NCBI RefSeq assembly: GCF_000165395.2
Contig: NC_010575.1
Coordinates: 167,501 to 231,500, forward strand
From: Babesia bovis T2Bo
Taxonomy: Eukaryota > Apicomplexa > Aconoidasida > Piroplasmida > Babesiidae
Length of the DNA: 64,000 nucleotides
Direction: 5' to 3'
Part shown: positions 45,115 through 54,929 of the stretch, piece by piece
How the letters are laid out: every line of letters starts with the position of its first letter
How positions within the stretch are numbered: the first letter of the stretch is position 1
Notes under the pieces: model-generated
Told to the model about the DNA's origin: nothing
Database searches by the model: none
What the model saw: the letters and a program-made list of their open reading frames with translations, nothing else
Translations under genes and position numbers: made by a program

Positions 45115-45913
45115 GCTGTTGCTTTATGTACATTAGCAAATGTCTAACCCAGTTCTAGGCTTAATATTAAAAGTCCGTTATTGTTTTATGTCCTATTCTC
45201 TTTTCTTTCCTTTTATCTTCTCTTCTTTTCTTATAGTATTGTTCAATCTGTTTGTTTATATACTAGTTATTGTTTCTACTCACTTGTTGTACTGATTTAT
45301 TTTTATATATTTGTTCTAGGAAAGTGAGTTGTACTTCAGGTTCGTATTTCTGTTACTGTGTTTATGTACATATTGCTAATATACCTCAGCTTTTGTTATT
45401 GCTTCATTTAGTTTATTTATGCATGCTTTTTTATTTTGTTCTTGACTTGCGAATTCTGTCTTACTGTATTTACTTTATATGTATTCTAACCATCGGATTC
45501 AACAATGAAATCTCCTGCCTGCGTAATTCTTTGTTTAAACAGTTGTCTACATATTGTAGTTGTCTTTTCTAGGATTTACCTGAATTTATCTTTGGTTTCA
45601 GATTGCATCCAAGATGCCTGTTCTACATTGAATCTTGCTTGTACTTTAGTTTCCGACTACGTTTTCTTATTTGTATATTTAGTGGCATATACCTTATTTA
45701 CACTTTGTCCACCTGGTCCTGATGACCTAGACGTTAGTATTTTGATATGTTTGAGTGGTATTTTGGTAGCGAAGTTTTTTATATATCTACATATCCAGGG
45801 TTGTTCGTACATTTGTATGTTGTAACTATCTATTCAAATTAGACCTATTACAAATAGTGTGTTGTTTGTAGTGTCGTTTAGACAACACTGTGTGTATGAT
45901 TCATTTAATGCTT
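45115..45913. other. intergenic, T-rich
   Basis: 3' flanks of CCT2 and of the minus-strand gene ending at 45914. Plus-strand frames at 45270-45825 are long only because the strand is T-rich; they encode hydrophobic, biased residues and are not accepted. Confidence 0.5.
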
Positions 45914-46612
45914 TCAATTTTTGCTTTTTTGTTGTTTTCTTTGTCGCAGTCTTACTATGCATCCTGCAATTAGGAACACTCCTACCATGCATACTACGAC
46001 GATACCCATGGTATATTCCGCGTTGAGTGCTGCGCTTTTGGACGTAAACATCGACGGCGTTGTGTATGTATTCTTCAGTGCTTCGTTGATGACTGCTGTT
46101 GCGTGTTCCTGTGGTTGCGATGCCATTTCTGGTGGTACCATCATTTGTGGTCCTGGTTGTCCTGTTGGTATATGTTGAGCCAATGTTGGCACTGCTGTCA
46201 TTATCGGTGCTTGATTTGGCATTTGTGGTTGCATAGCCATTTGTGCCATTGCTGGTGCTGCTTGTGGCGTCATTCCCGCTGCGGGTTGCATTGCCATTTG
46301 CGGCATTACCTGTGGCACTTGTGGTTGCAGTGTTGATAGGAATGGTTGCATCTTAGCTCCATCATTTGTCGTTGGGAACGGTCCTGAAGACAGATCTGCT
46401 ATTTCGTTAAGTACTTGATTTGCTCCTGAGGTTAGGTTTCTTAGGAAGCCTCCTGGTGTGATTTCCAGATGTGATGGTAATGGTTTTTCTTGTGCCACTG
46501 ACAATAGCTTTCCATATTCATCTATATCGTATGCTGGTACTTTTTTATGTATTTCTTTATGATTTTTTGCATCATTTGTTTCCCGATGTGCACGGAACCT
46601 TGGTACCTTCAT
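45914..46612 (-). CDS. single-TM protein with Met/Pro/Gln-rich repeats, unknown
   Basis: A single-exon 232-aa protein beginning MKVPRFRAHRETNDAKNHKE. The basic N-terminus leads to a central low-complexity stretch (about residues 90-165) built of imperfect PQMAMQP/APAMAQM repeats. One membrane helix near the C-terminus (about 204-224, GIVVVCMVGVFLIAGCIV) is followed by a short basic tail (RLRQRKQQKSKN). There is no N-terminal signal peptide, so it is likely a tail-anchored or type II-like protein. Not recognised. Confidence 0.7.
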   Translation of the reverse strand: MKVPRFRAHRETNDAKNHKEIHKKVPAYDIDEYGKLLSVAQEKPLPSHLEITPGGFLRNLTSGANQVLNEIADLSSGPFPTTNDGAKMQPFLSTLQPQVPQVMPQMAMQPAAGMTPQAAPAMAQMAMQPQMPNQAPIMTAVPTLAQHIPTGQPGPQMMVPPEMASQPQEHATAVINEALKNTYTTPSMFTSKSAALNAEYTMGIVVVCMVGVFLIAGCIVRLRQRKQQKSKN

Positions 46613-47040
46613 TGTGTATATTCTATCTATTGCAACTATTTACACATTAATTAGAAACACTCCTTTTGTATTGTCTTATTATATATACGTTGTCTTTGTT
46701 ATTATTTTGGTGTGTTGTTACGTAGCACGGTTTCGCACGGTTGATACTTATTGTCGCATCCGTTCGGTTATATGCTAGTGTGTAGTTATATTATATTACC
46801 TTATTGCTAGCACTTCAAATGTGTATACATACATCGGCTATATGCTTGATACAGTTACAGTTCGTTGCTACTTTAGACATGGTATGTGTAATCTGGGTCT
46901 TATATATACGGGACAGCTATTAGCGTGTATAAAATTAAAATTTCTGTATGCTTATACTGTTATTTTAACACCTCCATCCAGTGCCTGTATACGTTAATTT
47001 GGCACTTATTACGATAGCATTATTGTAGGTGTCTTTTTAT
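46613..47040. other. intergenic
   Basis: 428 bp between two minus-strand genes; should hold the promoter of the gene starting at 46612. Nothing else seen. Confidence 0.5.
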
Positions 47041-47457
47041 TCATTCCTCCTTTTTACTGCATCCACTGCTGACAGTGCATATAAGGGACTCTATCTGTTC
47101 TTTGATAATTTCCATTACTTCGCACAGCTTTGTTGTTGCTACTGTGACTAGTCCGTTTTTGAGTGCCATGACTGTATATTTGTCTGCGAGTTCCAATGCT
47201 CTTGATCTTGGTGTTACTAGTAGCACTGATAGTATACTGAATGTGAGTGGCCACAGTGAGTCAGACACTATACCCAGCAGTGCGAACAGCACTGGTGAGA
47301 AGATTCTGTCCAGTATGACCCAGAATACCAGTGCTCTTAGGTAGTAGTTTGCGTGTTTTACATTTCCCGTTGACGCTGCGTGTAGCCCTCCTACAACTGG
47401 TACTACGAAGCCACTTACTACGCCGATGAATCGGCACAAATGTATAAGTACGCTCAT
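47041..47457 (-). CDS. REEP/HVA22 (TB2/DP1)-like membrane protein
   Basis: A 138-aa single-exon protein beginning MSVLIHLCRFIGVVSGFVVP. Three or four hydrophobic segments are arranged as short hairpins (residues about 5-25, 42-62, 65-83), with GNVKHANYYLRALVFWVILD between the first two, where REEP/Yop1 proteins have a conserved aromatic/polar stretch. An amphipathic helix (YTVMALKNGLVTVATTKL) and a polar tail ending KKEE follow. REEP/HVA22 proteins wedge into and curve tubular ER membranes. The match is by topology and weak sequence pattern only. Confidence 0.5.
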   Translation of the reverse strand: MSVLIHLCRFIGVVSGFVVPVVGGLHAASTGNVKHANYYLRALVFWVILDRIFSPVLFALLGIVSDSLWPLTFSILSVLLVTPRSRALELADKYTVMALKNGLVTVATTKLCEVMEIIKEQIESLICTVSSGCSKKEE

Positions 47458-47621
47458 TTTGTATATTTCTTTGATTTTTATGAAAATTTGTTGTATTATT
47501 TATACTTTAGTGTCGCGTTCTGTGGTGCGCTGGGATTCCAGCACATCGATTGAACGCGTTACTCTGGTGTATATCTAATTCATATTTAATTTCAAAATTG
47601 TTATGGTGCATTGTCTCAATT

Positions 47622-49428
47622 TCAATACATCATTGGTTTACTGATTCTCACAGGTTTTGGTACCAATGCTTCTATATCAATGTCTTCTTCTTCTTCCTCC
47701 TCCTCTTCATCTTCAGACTCTGCTTCTTGTGTTGCTTCTGTTTTTTCTATAGACTCTCCCTTTATCCATTTTTTCCATGTTAGCAGCTGCGAGGCATTAG
47801 TTTGTGCGTGTATATGTTCCACCCGCCTTTACCACTATGCTATTGCAATATGGCCTAAATGAGCGGTTTTTAATATAGACCCTTCTTTGGACCTTTGTAT
47901 AGGTCTCTATTTCGGGGTCATTATTTCATTAACATACCTGTAGTATTACATTGATTCTGTCTGGTACTTCGCTTGGCACATCTTCTATCCACTGTATTGC
48001 TGTATCTGTTGTCACTACTTTCGTTTGCACCAGTGCGTCAAACACTGCTTCTATTAGGTAGACTGACGTTGAAATTGCTGGTAATTTCCATTCACATATG
48101 ATTTTGGCCATTTCTGTAAGCAGCGGTCCTGTGATGTCATGCTCACTTCTTTCTCTGAGTATGGAAAGAAGTGGTGCAACTTTGTTGAACATATTCTTTA
48201 CTTGTTCCATGTTATTACATTCTTCACATGCCTTGGCTGTTACTAGGCATGCCACCACTGCTGGTACCAACTCCTCTTCATCTTCTGGTACTATAGTGTC
48301 AAGATCAACATCAACTCCTTGTATTATATTTTTGACTGATGTTTCCACTTGTTGGATAGTTTCCATCTTGAATTCATACATGCGATTATGGCGTAATATG
48401 GCCTGTCTTTTTTGTTGTACCAGTAGTTCAGCTTGTGACAATGGCTTTTGTTGCACATCCTTTACAGCTTCCACTTTCTTTTTATCTTCGGCAGGTCTAC
48501 TTTCTGTGATCTTCGCTGCTTTGAGGAATATATCATGTACAGTTGAATTCCTGGGTGTAATTGTTGTTGTTTGTGCCTGAGTACGTCTATTTATTGGTAC
48601 GTAAGCTCCAGGTTTATGTTGTTCTTTGAATATCGAGGATCTCGAATTTTCCCTATTGAGATCCTTGAATGCGTCGTTACTATAATGGCTTCCATAATCT
48701 TTGGAATCTGAATCTCTTCTTTGCATGGAGAACACTTCCTTAGCTCTTGACGACTCGTAGTTACTTGATCCTGTGCTCCTCATATCGTATCCTGTATCTA
48801 GGCAGCTGAATCTGGATGTTGTTGGTTCTGATGAGTTATCACTTCCAAATGCGTTATCAAATTTCCTTGAGGGTGGCACATACAGTTTCTTCCCGCTATT
48901 TTCCCTTTGTAGTGTCGCTCTATTGAACATATCGTCATCTTCCTTCGCGGTCCAATCGTCACGTCTTGATTTATCGCTGCTGATGTTGCTACTTGGTCTT
49001 CTCCAGAAATCATCTTCTGCTGAATCTTCTTGTATGGTTATTGCATTTGTATTTCTCCATACATCATCTTCTGGTTTCCTTTCATGTTCTTCCTGTCTGG
49101 AATTCCGGCTACCCGATCTTCCCTTAGAATCGCTCCTTGCAAACTCGTTATCTGTGTTTCTTACTGTGCTGAAATCCGGTTCAGGTTTATCATTGGGTGT
49201 CTCCTTACTTCCCATGGGATCGAAATCATCTTCTACGGCTTCATTAGCCCATCTTGTACTGCCTGATTTATTTCTTGTTGGTCCGAATGATGCATTTTGT
49301 TGTCGTTCATCATCTTCTTCATTGTTACCTGCTACCCCGCTTGAGAACCTTGGCATTTCAGGTTTCCCTTCGTTCAGTATTCTTTGCAAATCTCTTAGAT
49401 TTACTGATATTGGTTTTCTGTTTGCCAT
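47622..49428 (-). CDS. eIF4G/W2-domain-like translation factor, 2 exons
   Basis: Exons 49428-47938 and 47786-47622 are joined by a 151-nt phase-0 intron; 551 aa. The start MANRKPISVNLRDLQRIL opens a long, charged, disordered N-terminal half rich in Asp, Ser, Arg and Trp-containing motifs (DDVWRNT, DDFWRRPSSN), like eIF4B/eIF4G linkers. Residues of about 340-505 form a helical domain (QKRQAILRHNRMYEFKMETI, then VIEAVFDALVQTKV-type helices and AIQWIEDVPSEV) reminiscent of MIF4G/W2 HEAT domains. The second exon adds WKKWIKGES and a long acidic run (SEDEEEEEEEEDIDIE), then a short tail. The second exon lacks its own ATG and joins in frame at a good acceptor, which is why the intron is proposed. 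Function in translation initiation is inferred. Confidence 0.5.
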
Positions 49429-49549
49429 TTTCGCAGGATGTGTATTTTATGTTAATCCAGCTGATGGGTTGTATTTATTAAAACATAGATTCCTTATATT
49501 GATGCTTCCACGACGTATCCATAACAGGCGATGTATATTGCTGGATGTG

Positions 49550-49786
49550 TTAATTGTTTTTATTTGGTCGGTGACGTTGTTTTGCTGTTAATCTTTTGGC
49601 GATAGGTTGCCCCATCCTAGCCACTGCTTCCGTGTACGTTAGGGTTATAATTTCGTATAGATAACGCTGTAATGTTATCAATACTACATTTATTGTGTGG
49701 ACGATATTTTGTCTACTAGATTTTGTTTCATAACTTAGGGAATCCATGATGAATTTTGTGTTATCATAATTTCTCTTTGTTCTCAT
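49550..49786 (-). CDS. small protein of unknown function
   Basis: A 78-aa frame from the ATG at 49786 (MRTKRNYDNTKFIMDSL). Composition is protein-like: a helical middle (VLITLQRYLYEIITLTYTEA) and a basic C-terminus (RMGQPIAKRLTAKQRHRPNK). No signal or membrane span. Not recognised. It sits 121 nt upstream of the eIF4G-like gene on the same strand. A 21-nt GTAG...ACAG segment within it could be a tiny in-frame intron. Confidence 0.4.
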   Translation of the reverse strand: MRTKRNYDNTKFIMDSLSYETKSSRQNIVHTINVVLITLQRYLYEIITLTYTEAVARMGQPIAKRLTAKQRHRPNKNN

Positions 49787-50706
49787 CCTGTTGATACATT
49801 TTGGTATGATATTGTTCTTTATTATACAATATTTTACTAATGTTGGCGTTATAACATACTCACGCTTCTTGTACGTTGTTGTGTTATATCATCTATACAC
49901 ACCTATGTTTAAATATATCAATATCATTGTTTATTGCTCTATTATATTACCATTTTATGGTTAGTGAGTTCATGGTTGTTATATTTATGACTAAATTACT
50001 TGGATGTGTAATCGCCCATTTAATGTGTATTGTTACGTATGACTTTGTATATTACCTACATCTGGTTTATTTATTGAAGTTTATTACGTGAACATATTTT
50101 ATATATTATTTTGGTCACATTTATGAATATTTTGACCATGCCGTCTCATTTGCACGCCTGTGGTCTCACTTGCATGTTGCGTAAGGCCTAAAATAACTGA
50201 ATTCAGTTGTTGTAATTCTTATTGCTTAGGGACTATACTAAGTATGATTCTCCCGTTAATTTGATCCGCCATTTATGTTTATATATGTCCATTTAGTTGG
50301 TAAAAGTGTTATTATGTTGTCTGGCGTTTTCATCGCATTCTGACTCATATATGTCCACACATATACTTGTTGTAGTTCGCATAGCTTTTAACCGATTGTG
50401 TGTGATTCTTCTTGGTATTATTCGTTAATTGTTTGTGTTATTAAATTGCTTAATTGGACGTCGCTTTATGATTGTATGGGGAGTATGTTAGGATTACCTT
50501 GTTTTTCCTTAGTGTTCACTTAGTTTGCATTACATTTGTGTAGCGTGTGTATAATTGGGTTGTATCTTGTGTTTGCAGGGTTTATACGGTTCATTTGTGT
50601 GTTTGTTTGTGTATACGGTGTTCTATTTTTGTAATTCTTTTTGTAAGGTTGGTTTGTCGTTGTGTTTTTATATCATTTGGATGCAGCTATAGCGCTCTAC
50701 ATCACG
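49787..50706. other. divergent intergenic region
   Basis: About 0.9 kb, AT-rich, upstream of the NF-YA-like gene. No coding support or structured RNA seen. Confidence 0.5.
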
Positions 50707-51729
50707 ATGAGTTACAGTTCTTCGGATAACATAGAGGATCCGTTTGTTAAGTACGTGTTTTACGTGAATCCGTTGCAATATAAGCGCATTTGTATACGTC
50801 GCGATCAACGTAATCGCATATTACAGAAGCGTGGTCGTCCATTACCTACTTATGTACCTGTTGCGGTACGTTCTGAGGTGAGTGGTATAAAGCGCAGTCG
50901 TTCTGGATATGATATTTCTTCCCATGGTTATGGTTTGCATGGCTACGGTTTGTACTCCGATATGAATTATGGCATGAACGGCGACTATACTCAGGGTGTT
51001 TCCAAGATGATGTGTTACAATGACTATTCAAATGGCGGTTACGTTGAATCGTCTGGTTTGATGCAAATGAATCAGGATCCTATGGGTTACGTCACTCCAT
51101 CTGGTATGGGTCCTCTGTCTTCTAAGTCTGTTGAATATCAATCGCCGCGTTATGGTAATGGCTGCGTTGGTATTCCTGATGTTTACCAAACTATGCGGCC
51201 TATGTGTTCCATGGATTCGACTAGTAGTATGGATCGTGTTACATCAGATTCCCATTCGGGTGACCTTTACTCTTCTATGCAGGCTGTATACCCGGGTAAT
51301 GGGCAGGTACTACCTCGTGTGAATGGTTTATCTGAGAGTTTTTCATCTAATTCGAGTAGCAACCATGACAAATCGGTGATGGGTCAGCGTTCTGGCATGA
51401 ACATAATGCCTGGTTATTCTCCTACATCTGAGGCTATGTCCAATTGTTCCGTCGTAACTGATTTTTACGGCAATTCCTCTTATAGTGCTGGTTCTTACAC
51501 CAGCGGTTCATATTCTGGTGAGACTTACAGTGGCGAGTCGTGTTCATCTGAGTATGCGTACCCTGGCGGTACAACTTCTGAGTACTACACACCTGGTTCG
51601 GGTACCGGTACTGTTTGCAATGGCAAGGGTCAGGGCGTTACTTCTGACTCCGTCAATCCATCTACATCGTCTGACGACATTGCCGGTGGTTATTCTCAGC
51701 ATGTTGTGGAGGGTGTTGGTGGTTATTGA
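50707..51729 (+). CDS. NF-YA (HAP2)-like CCAAT-binding subunit, divergent
   Basis: A single-exon 340-aa protein from the ATG at 50707 (MSYSSSDNIEDPFVKYVF). Near residues 17-36 it carries YVNPLQYKRICIRRDQRNR, a good match to the first helix of the NF-YA core (YVNxKQYxRIxxRRxxR), which binds the NF-YB/NF-YC dimer. The usual second element, YLHESRHxHA with the Gly-Arg-Gly-rich DNA-contact loop, is not recognisable after it; instead there is YVPVAVRSEVSGIKRSRSG. The remaining 250 residues are Ser/Gly/Tyr/Met-rich low complexity, as in activation domains. Either a highly diverged NF-YA or a protein keeping only the dimer-binding helix. An upstream in-frame extension to 50662 lacks an ATG. Confidence 0.55.
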   Translation: MSYSSSDNIEDPFVKYVFYVNPLQYKRICIRRDQRNRILQKRGRPLPTYVPVAVRSEVSGIKRSRSGYDISSHGYGLHGYGLYSDMNYGMNGDYTQGVSKMMCYNDYSNGGYVESSGLMQMNQDPMGYVTPSGMGPLSSKSVEYQSPRYGNGCVGIPDVYQTMRPMCSMDSTSSMDRVTSDSHSGDLYSSMQAVYPGNGQVLPRVNGLSESFSSNSSSNHDKSVMGQRSGMNIMPGYSPTSEAMSNCSVVTDFYGNSSYSAGSYTSGSYSGETYSGESCSSEYAYPGGTTSEYYTPGSGTGTVCNGKGQGVTSDSVNPSTSSDDIAGGYSQHVVEGVGGY

Positions 51730-52001
51730 CGTAATGTCATATCGCTATAATTCGGGTGATGTGAAAGCATCTGCATCATCTGTGTCAACTACTCTGTTGT
51801 GGTATTCACATCAGTGTTTCCTTCTTGTTCCAGCATGTAACTTATCATATAAAAGTATGAATATATCCTTTTTGTATGATGTGTGTTTGTGTAATGTTGT
51901 GTCTGTATGGGGACTTGGATGTGGAATCTGCTTTGATTCTCTTTGCTTTATTAATATTCTTTTGTCTGCAATTTGTTTTTTTGACAGTACATGTTATTGC
52001 C

Positions 52002-53896
52002 ATGGGAAGACATTTGGGTATTAAGCTTTTTGGCGGTGCTCTTGTTGGTTTGACTGGTACCTACGTGGTTGTGCGTCGTGAGCATGAGCGCTGTGCTATT
52101 CCCAAGGGCACTAAATACACTGTTCCAGGGCAGCTTAAGAGTCGTTCTTTAATGTCACGTGCATTGCGCGATGAGGAGTTTGATGTCCTTGTCGTTGGCG
52201 GTGGTTGCACAGGTGTGTTTTTGATGTGTGTTATCCATTTTGTGTAGGCAGTGCTGTTGCTCTAGACTGTGCCACTCGTGGTTTGAAGTGTGCGTTGGTT
52301 GAGGCTAATGACTTTGCATCTGGTACATCTTCTAAGAGTACCAAGTTACTTCACGGTGGGATTCGTTACCTTGAGAGCGCCTTGCTTCATTTTGACATTA
52401 AGGAGTTGCGTTTTGTGTGGAAGGCGCTTGAGGAGCGTGCTCATTTGATATTTGCTGCACCTTTTGCCAATCCTCCAATTCCCATTGTTTTGCCTATTTA
52501 TCAGTTATGGCAGATTCCTTACTTCTGGTTCAACATTAAGGTCTATGAGTTATTAGCTCGTTTTTTCTGTTGCAACGAGACTGGTGTTCCATCTTCTTAC
52601 TACACTGGCAAGGCTAATGCTTTGGACTGCTTCCCTCCATTGCGTGAGAAGGGTTTGCGTGGTGCTGTAGTTTACTACGACGGTCAGCATGACGACTCTC
52701 GTACTAACTTGTTGATGGCTTTGACCAGTACTATTGACAACTACGTTCCAGGTCAGGTTGGTGCTACTGTGGTTAACCACACTGAGGTTGTTGAGTTGTT
52801 GAAGGACTCCGAGGGCAAGGTTTGCGGTGCTAAGGTTGTTGACAAGTTGACTGGTGACACTTTTGACGTCCGTGCCAAAGCTGTGGTTAACTGCAGCGGT
52901 CCTTTTGCTGAGAAGGTTCGTCAGATTGGTAATCCAGACGGCAGTGAGAACATGTTACACTCTCGTGGTACTCACATTGTACTTCCCGCCACATATTCTC
53001 CAACTCAGTTTGGTATGGTCATTCCTAAGACCACTGACGGTCGTGTTTTATTCACTCTTCCATGGCGCGGTCAGACTTTGGTTGGCACCACTGACAACAA
53101 GGATGACCTTCAGTGGAACCCCTTGCCCAAGAAGTCCGACGTTGACTTCATTTGTAAGGATGCTGCCATTTACATGAACTGCAGTGAGGAGTCTTTGCGT
53201 CGTGACATCAAGTCTGTGTGGTCTGGCTTGCGTCCTTTATTGAAGGGTCTTGATGGTCAACCTGACAGTGAGAAGACTGATTCCTTATCTCGTGGTCACG
53301 TGATCCACGTTGATCGCCAGAACTTGGTTAATGTATACGGTGGTAAGTGGACTATCTGCCGTTTGATGGCTGAGGAGTGTGTTGACCGTTTGCTTGAGGC
53401 CAACCCTGATGTGAAGGCTAAGACTCGCTGCCGCACTCGCAACCTTCGTTTGTACGGTACTCACAACTTGAAGGGTGAATACAACCCTGATGAGATCCGT
53501 CCTATGTTCAACACTTTGAGTGTTGAGCTTCGTTCTGAGTTTCCCGGTTTAACTCCAGAGCAAGCTGCTCACCTCGTTGAGAGTTACGGTTACCACTCTC
53601 GTGAGGTAGCTCGTATGTCTGCTGAGGCTAAGATGCTGAAGCCTATCCACCCCGACTTCCCCTATTTGCAGGGTGAGGTTTTGTACGGTGTCCGTCGTGA
53701 GTTTGCCTGCACTCCCCTTGACATTCTGGCTCGTCGCACTCGTATAGCATTCCTTGACAACAAGGCTGCAGCCGCTTCTCTGGACACCGTGTGTGACATT
53801 ATGGGCAGGGAGTTGAGTTGGAGCAGCTCCCGTCGTGCTGAATTGCGTTCTCAGGCAGTTGACTTCTTTAACACGATGAACGTTCCCGTGTGCTAA
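52002..53896 (+). CDS. GPD2: FAD-dependent glycerol-3-phosphate dehydrogenase, mitochondrial
   Basis: Oxidises glycerol 3-phosphate to dihydroxyacetone phosphate at the inner mitochondrial membrane and passes electrons to ubiquinone; with the cytosolic NAD enzyme it forms the redox shuttle that replaces NADH dehydrogenase I in apicomplexans. Exons are 52002-52212 and 52248-53896 (35-nt phase-1 intron), 619 aa. The dinucleotide-binding motif spans the intron (VLVVGGGCTG then SAVALDCATRG). SSKSTKLLHGGIRYLE, LYNDG-type QHDDSRTNL, SRGTHIVLPATY, PWRGQTLVGTTD and SVWSGLRPLL are standard family blocks. The N-terminal hydrophobic stretch (LGIKLFGGALVGLTGTYVVV) is the import/anchor segment. An earlier in-frame ATG at 51876 would add a hydrophobic leader; 52002 is preferred. 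No C-terminal EF-hand is present. Confidence 0.93.
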
Positions 53897-54062
53897 ATGC
53901 GCTATATACTCTAAGCAAGTGCACTAAAACAGTGATGCTTTAACATATCGACTGAATTTGTTGGTTACTACACGTTAGGTGTACATATTAAACAGGTATT
54001 GTTTTCAAGTAGCCTGTGGGTATGTTATGAGCGTTATTGTGGCAGTTGGTGTAATGTCAGTT

Positions 54063-54920
54063 TTATATAAGGTCACCTCGGGGAACTACCCATTTGATCT
54101 TGTGTTCGGGCGCGTCATGGTAGAATAGACGCATATCAGCACGGTACTGTCTGTGCATCTTCGTCCAGAGGTATGCTGCATAGAAGGCTACTAGTAACCC
54201 CGTAATGTACTCGCGAATGCATATAACGACGTTGTACTCACCTGCCATCTTTTGCCTGTACGTGACCCATGCACTTTCCCATGACACCCGTGCTTCATTT
54301 GCCTGTTCCTCTGCCGTCCTGAACGGCTTAGGGATGAGCTTGCGATATATCTTCAAGGGCTTGGCGAATTTGTAGAACATCTCTTCGTAATCCTGGTTGG
54401 TAAACTTGCCTGAGATCAGCCTGTCCATGTACGGTTTTAATTCCGGTGTGTCGTCACCCAGTTTTTTCAGAAATGGGTAGAATTGCGGCGGTAGCCTGAA
54501 TGTATGTTTTATCTTGGTACTGACTTCCGGGGGGAACGTTCCGGGGCATCCGTATCCATCCCTTGGTATTACGCTGTGCTCTCCCCAAGTGTAACTCTGC
54601 CACATTGGCTGCGTGGTGTTGGTGGCAACCAGTATTGGCCACCCGGTGTTACCGACGTCCTTTTTTAGGGCATGGTAACTGTTGTCCTCCCATGGATTTT
54701 TTGAAGGCTCGAATTCATAGACGCCATGGGAGTCACCGTGCTTGTGGCGGCATTGTAACGTGTAGTACGGACGTGGGCACGCCCGTTTTAATGCTCTCAC
54801 GGGAAGATTCATGGGCGCTGGAAACTGTTTGTGCCCTTTGTTAGCTGTACCTGGGTCTAGACGATCCCCCATACCACATGGACCCGATGCTGCCCTGGAT
54901 ACTAGGTCTAAAATATACAT
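54063..54920 (-). CDS. apicomplexan protein of unknown function, single TM, probably mitochondrial
   Basis: A single-exon 285-aa protein from the ATG at 54920 (MYILDLVSRAASGPCGMGDR). It is rich in Pro, Trp, Tyr and Lys (YHALKKDVGNTGWPILVATN; PPQFYPFLKKLGDDTPELKP) and has one membrane helix near the C-terminus (about 236-258, EYITGLLVAFYAAYLWTKM), then a basic tail (YHDAPEHKIKWVVPRGDLI). The composition resembles phylum-specific subunits of mitochondrial complexes (ATP synthase, cytochrome oxidase), but no family is identified. The start is 9 nt past the Brr2 stop on the same strand; an internal ATG at residue 17 is a possible alternative start. Confidence 0.65.
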   Translation of the reverse strand: MYILDLVSRAASGPCGMGDRLDPGTANKGHKQFPAPMNLPVRALKRACPRPYYTLQCRHKHGDSHGVYEFEPSKNPWEDNSYHALKKDVGNTGWPILVATNTTQPMWQSYTWGEHSVIPRDGYGCPGTFPPEVSTKIKHTFRLPPQFYPFLKKLGDDTPELKPYMDRLISGKFTNQDYEEMFYKFAKPLKIYRKLIPKPFRTAEEQANEARVSWESAWVTYRQKMAGEYNVVICIREYITGLLVAFYAAYLWTKMHRQYRADMRLFYHDAPEHKIKWVVPRGDLI

Positions 54921-54929
54921 TACAATCAG

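Noticed and set aside
45270..45825. Two overlapping plus-strand hydrophobic frames
   Set aside because: Caused by T-rich composition; no ATG context, no conserved blocks.
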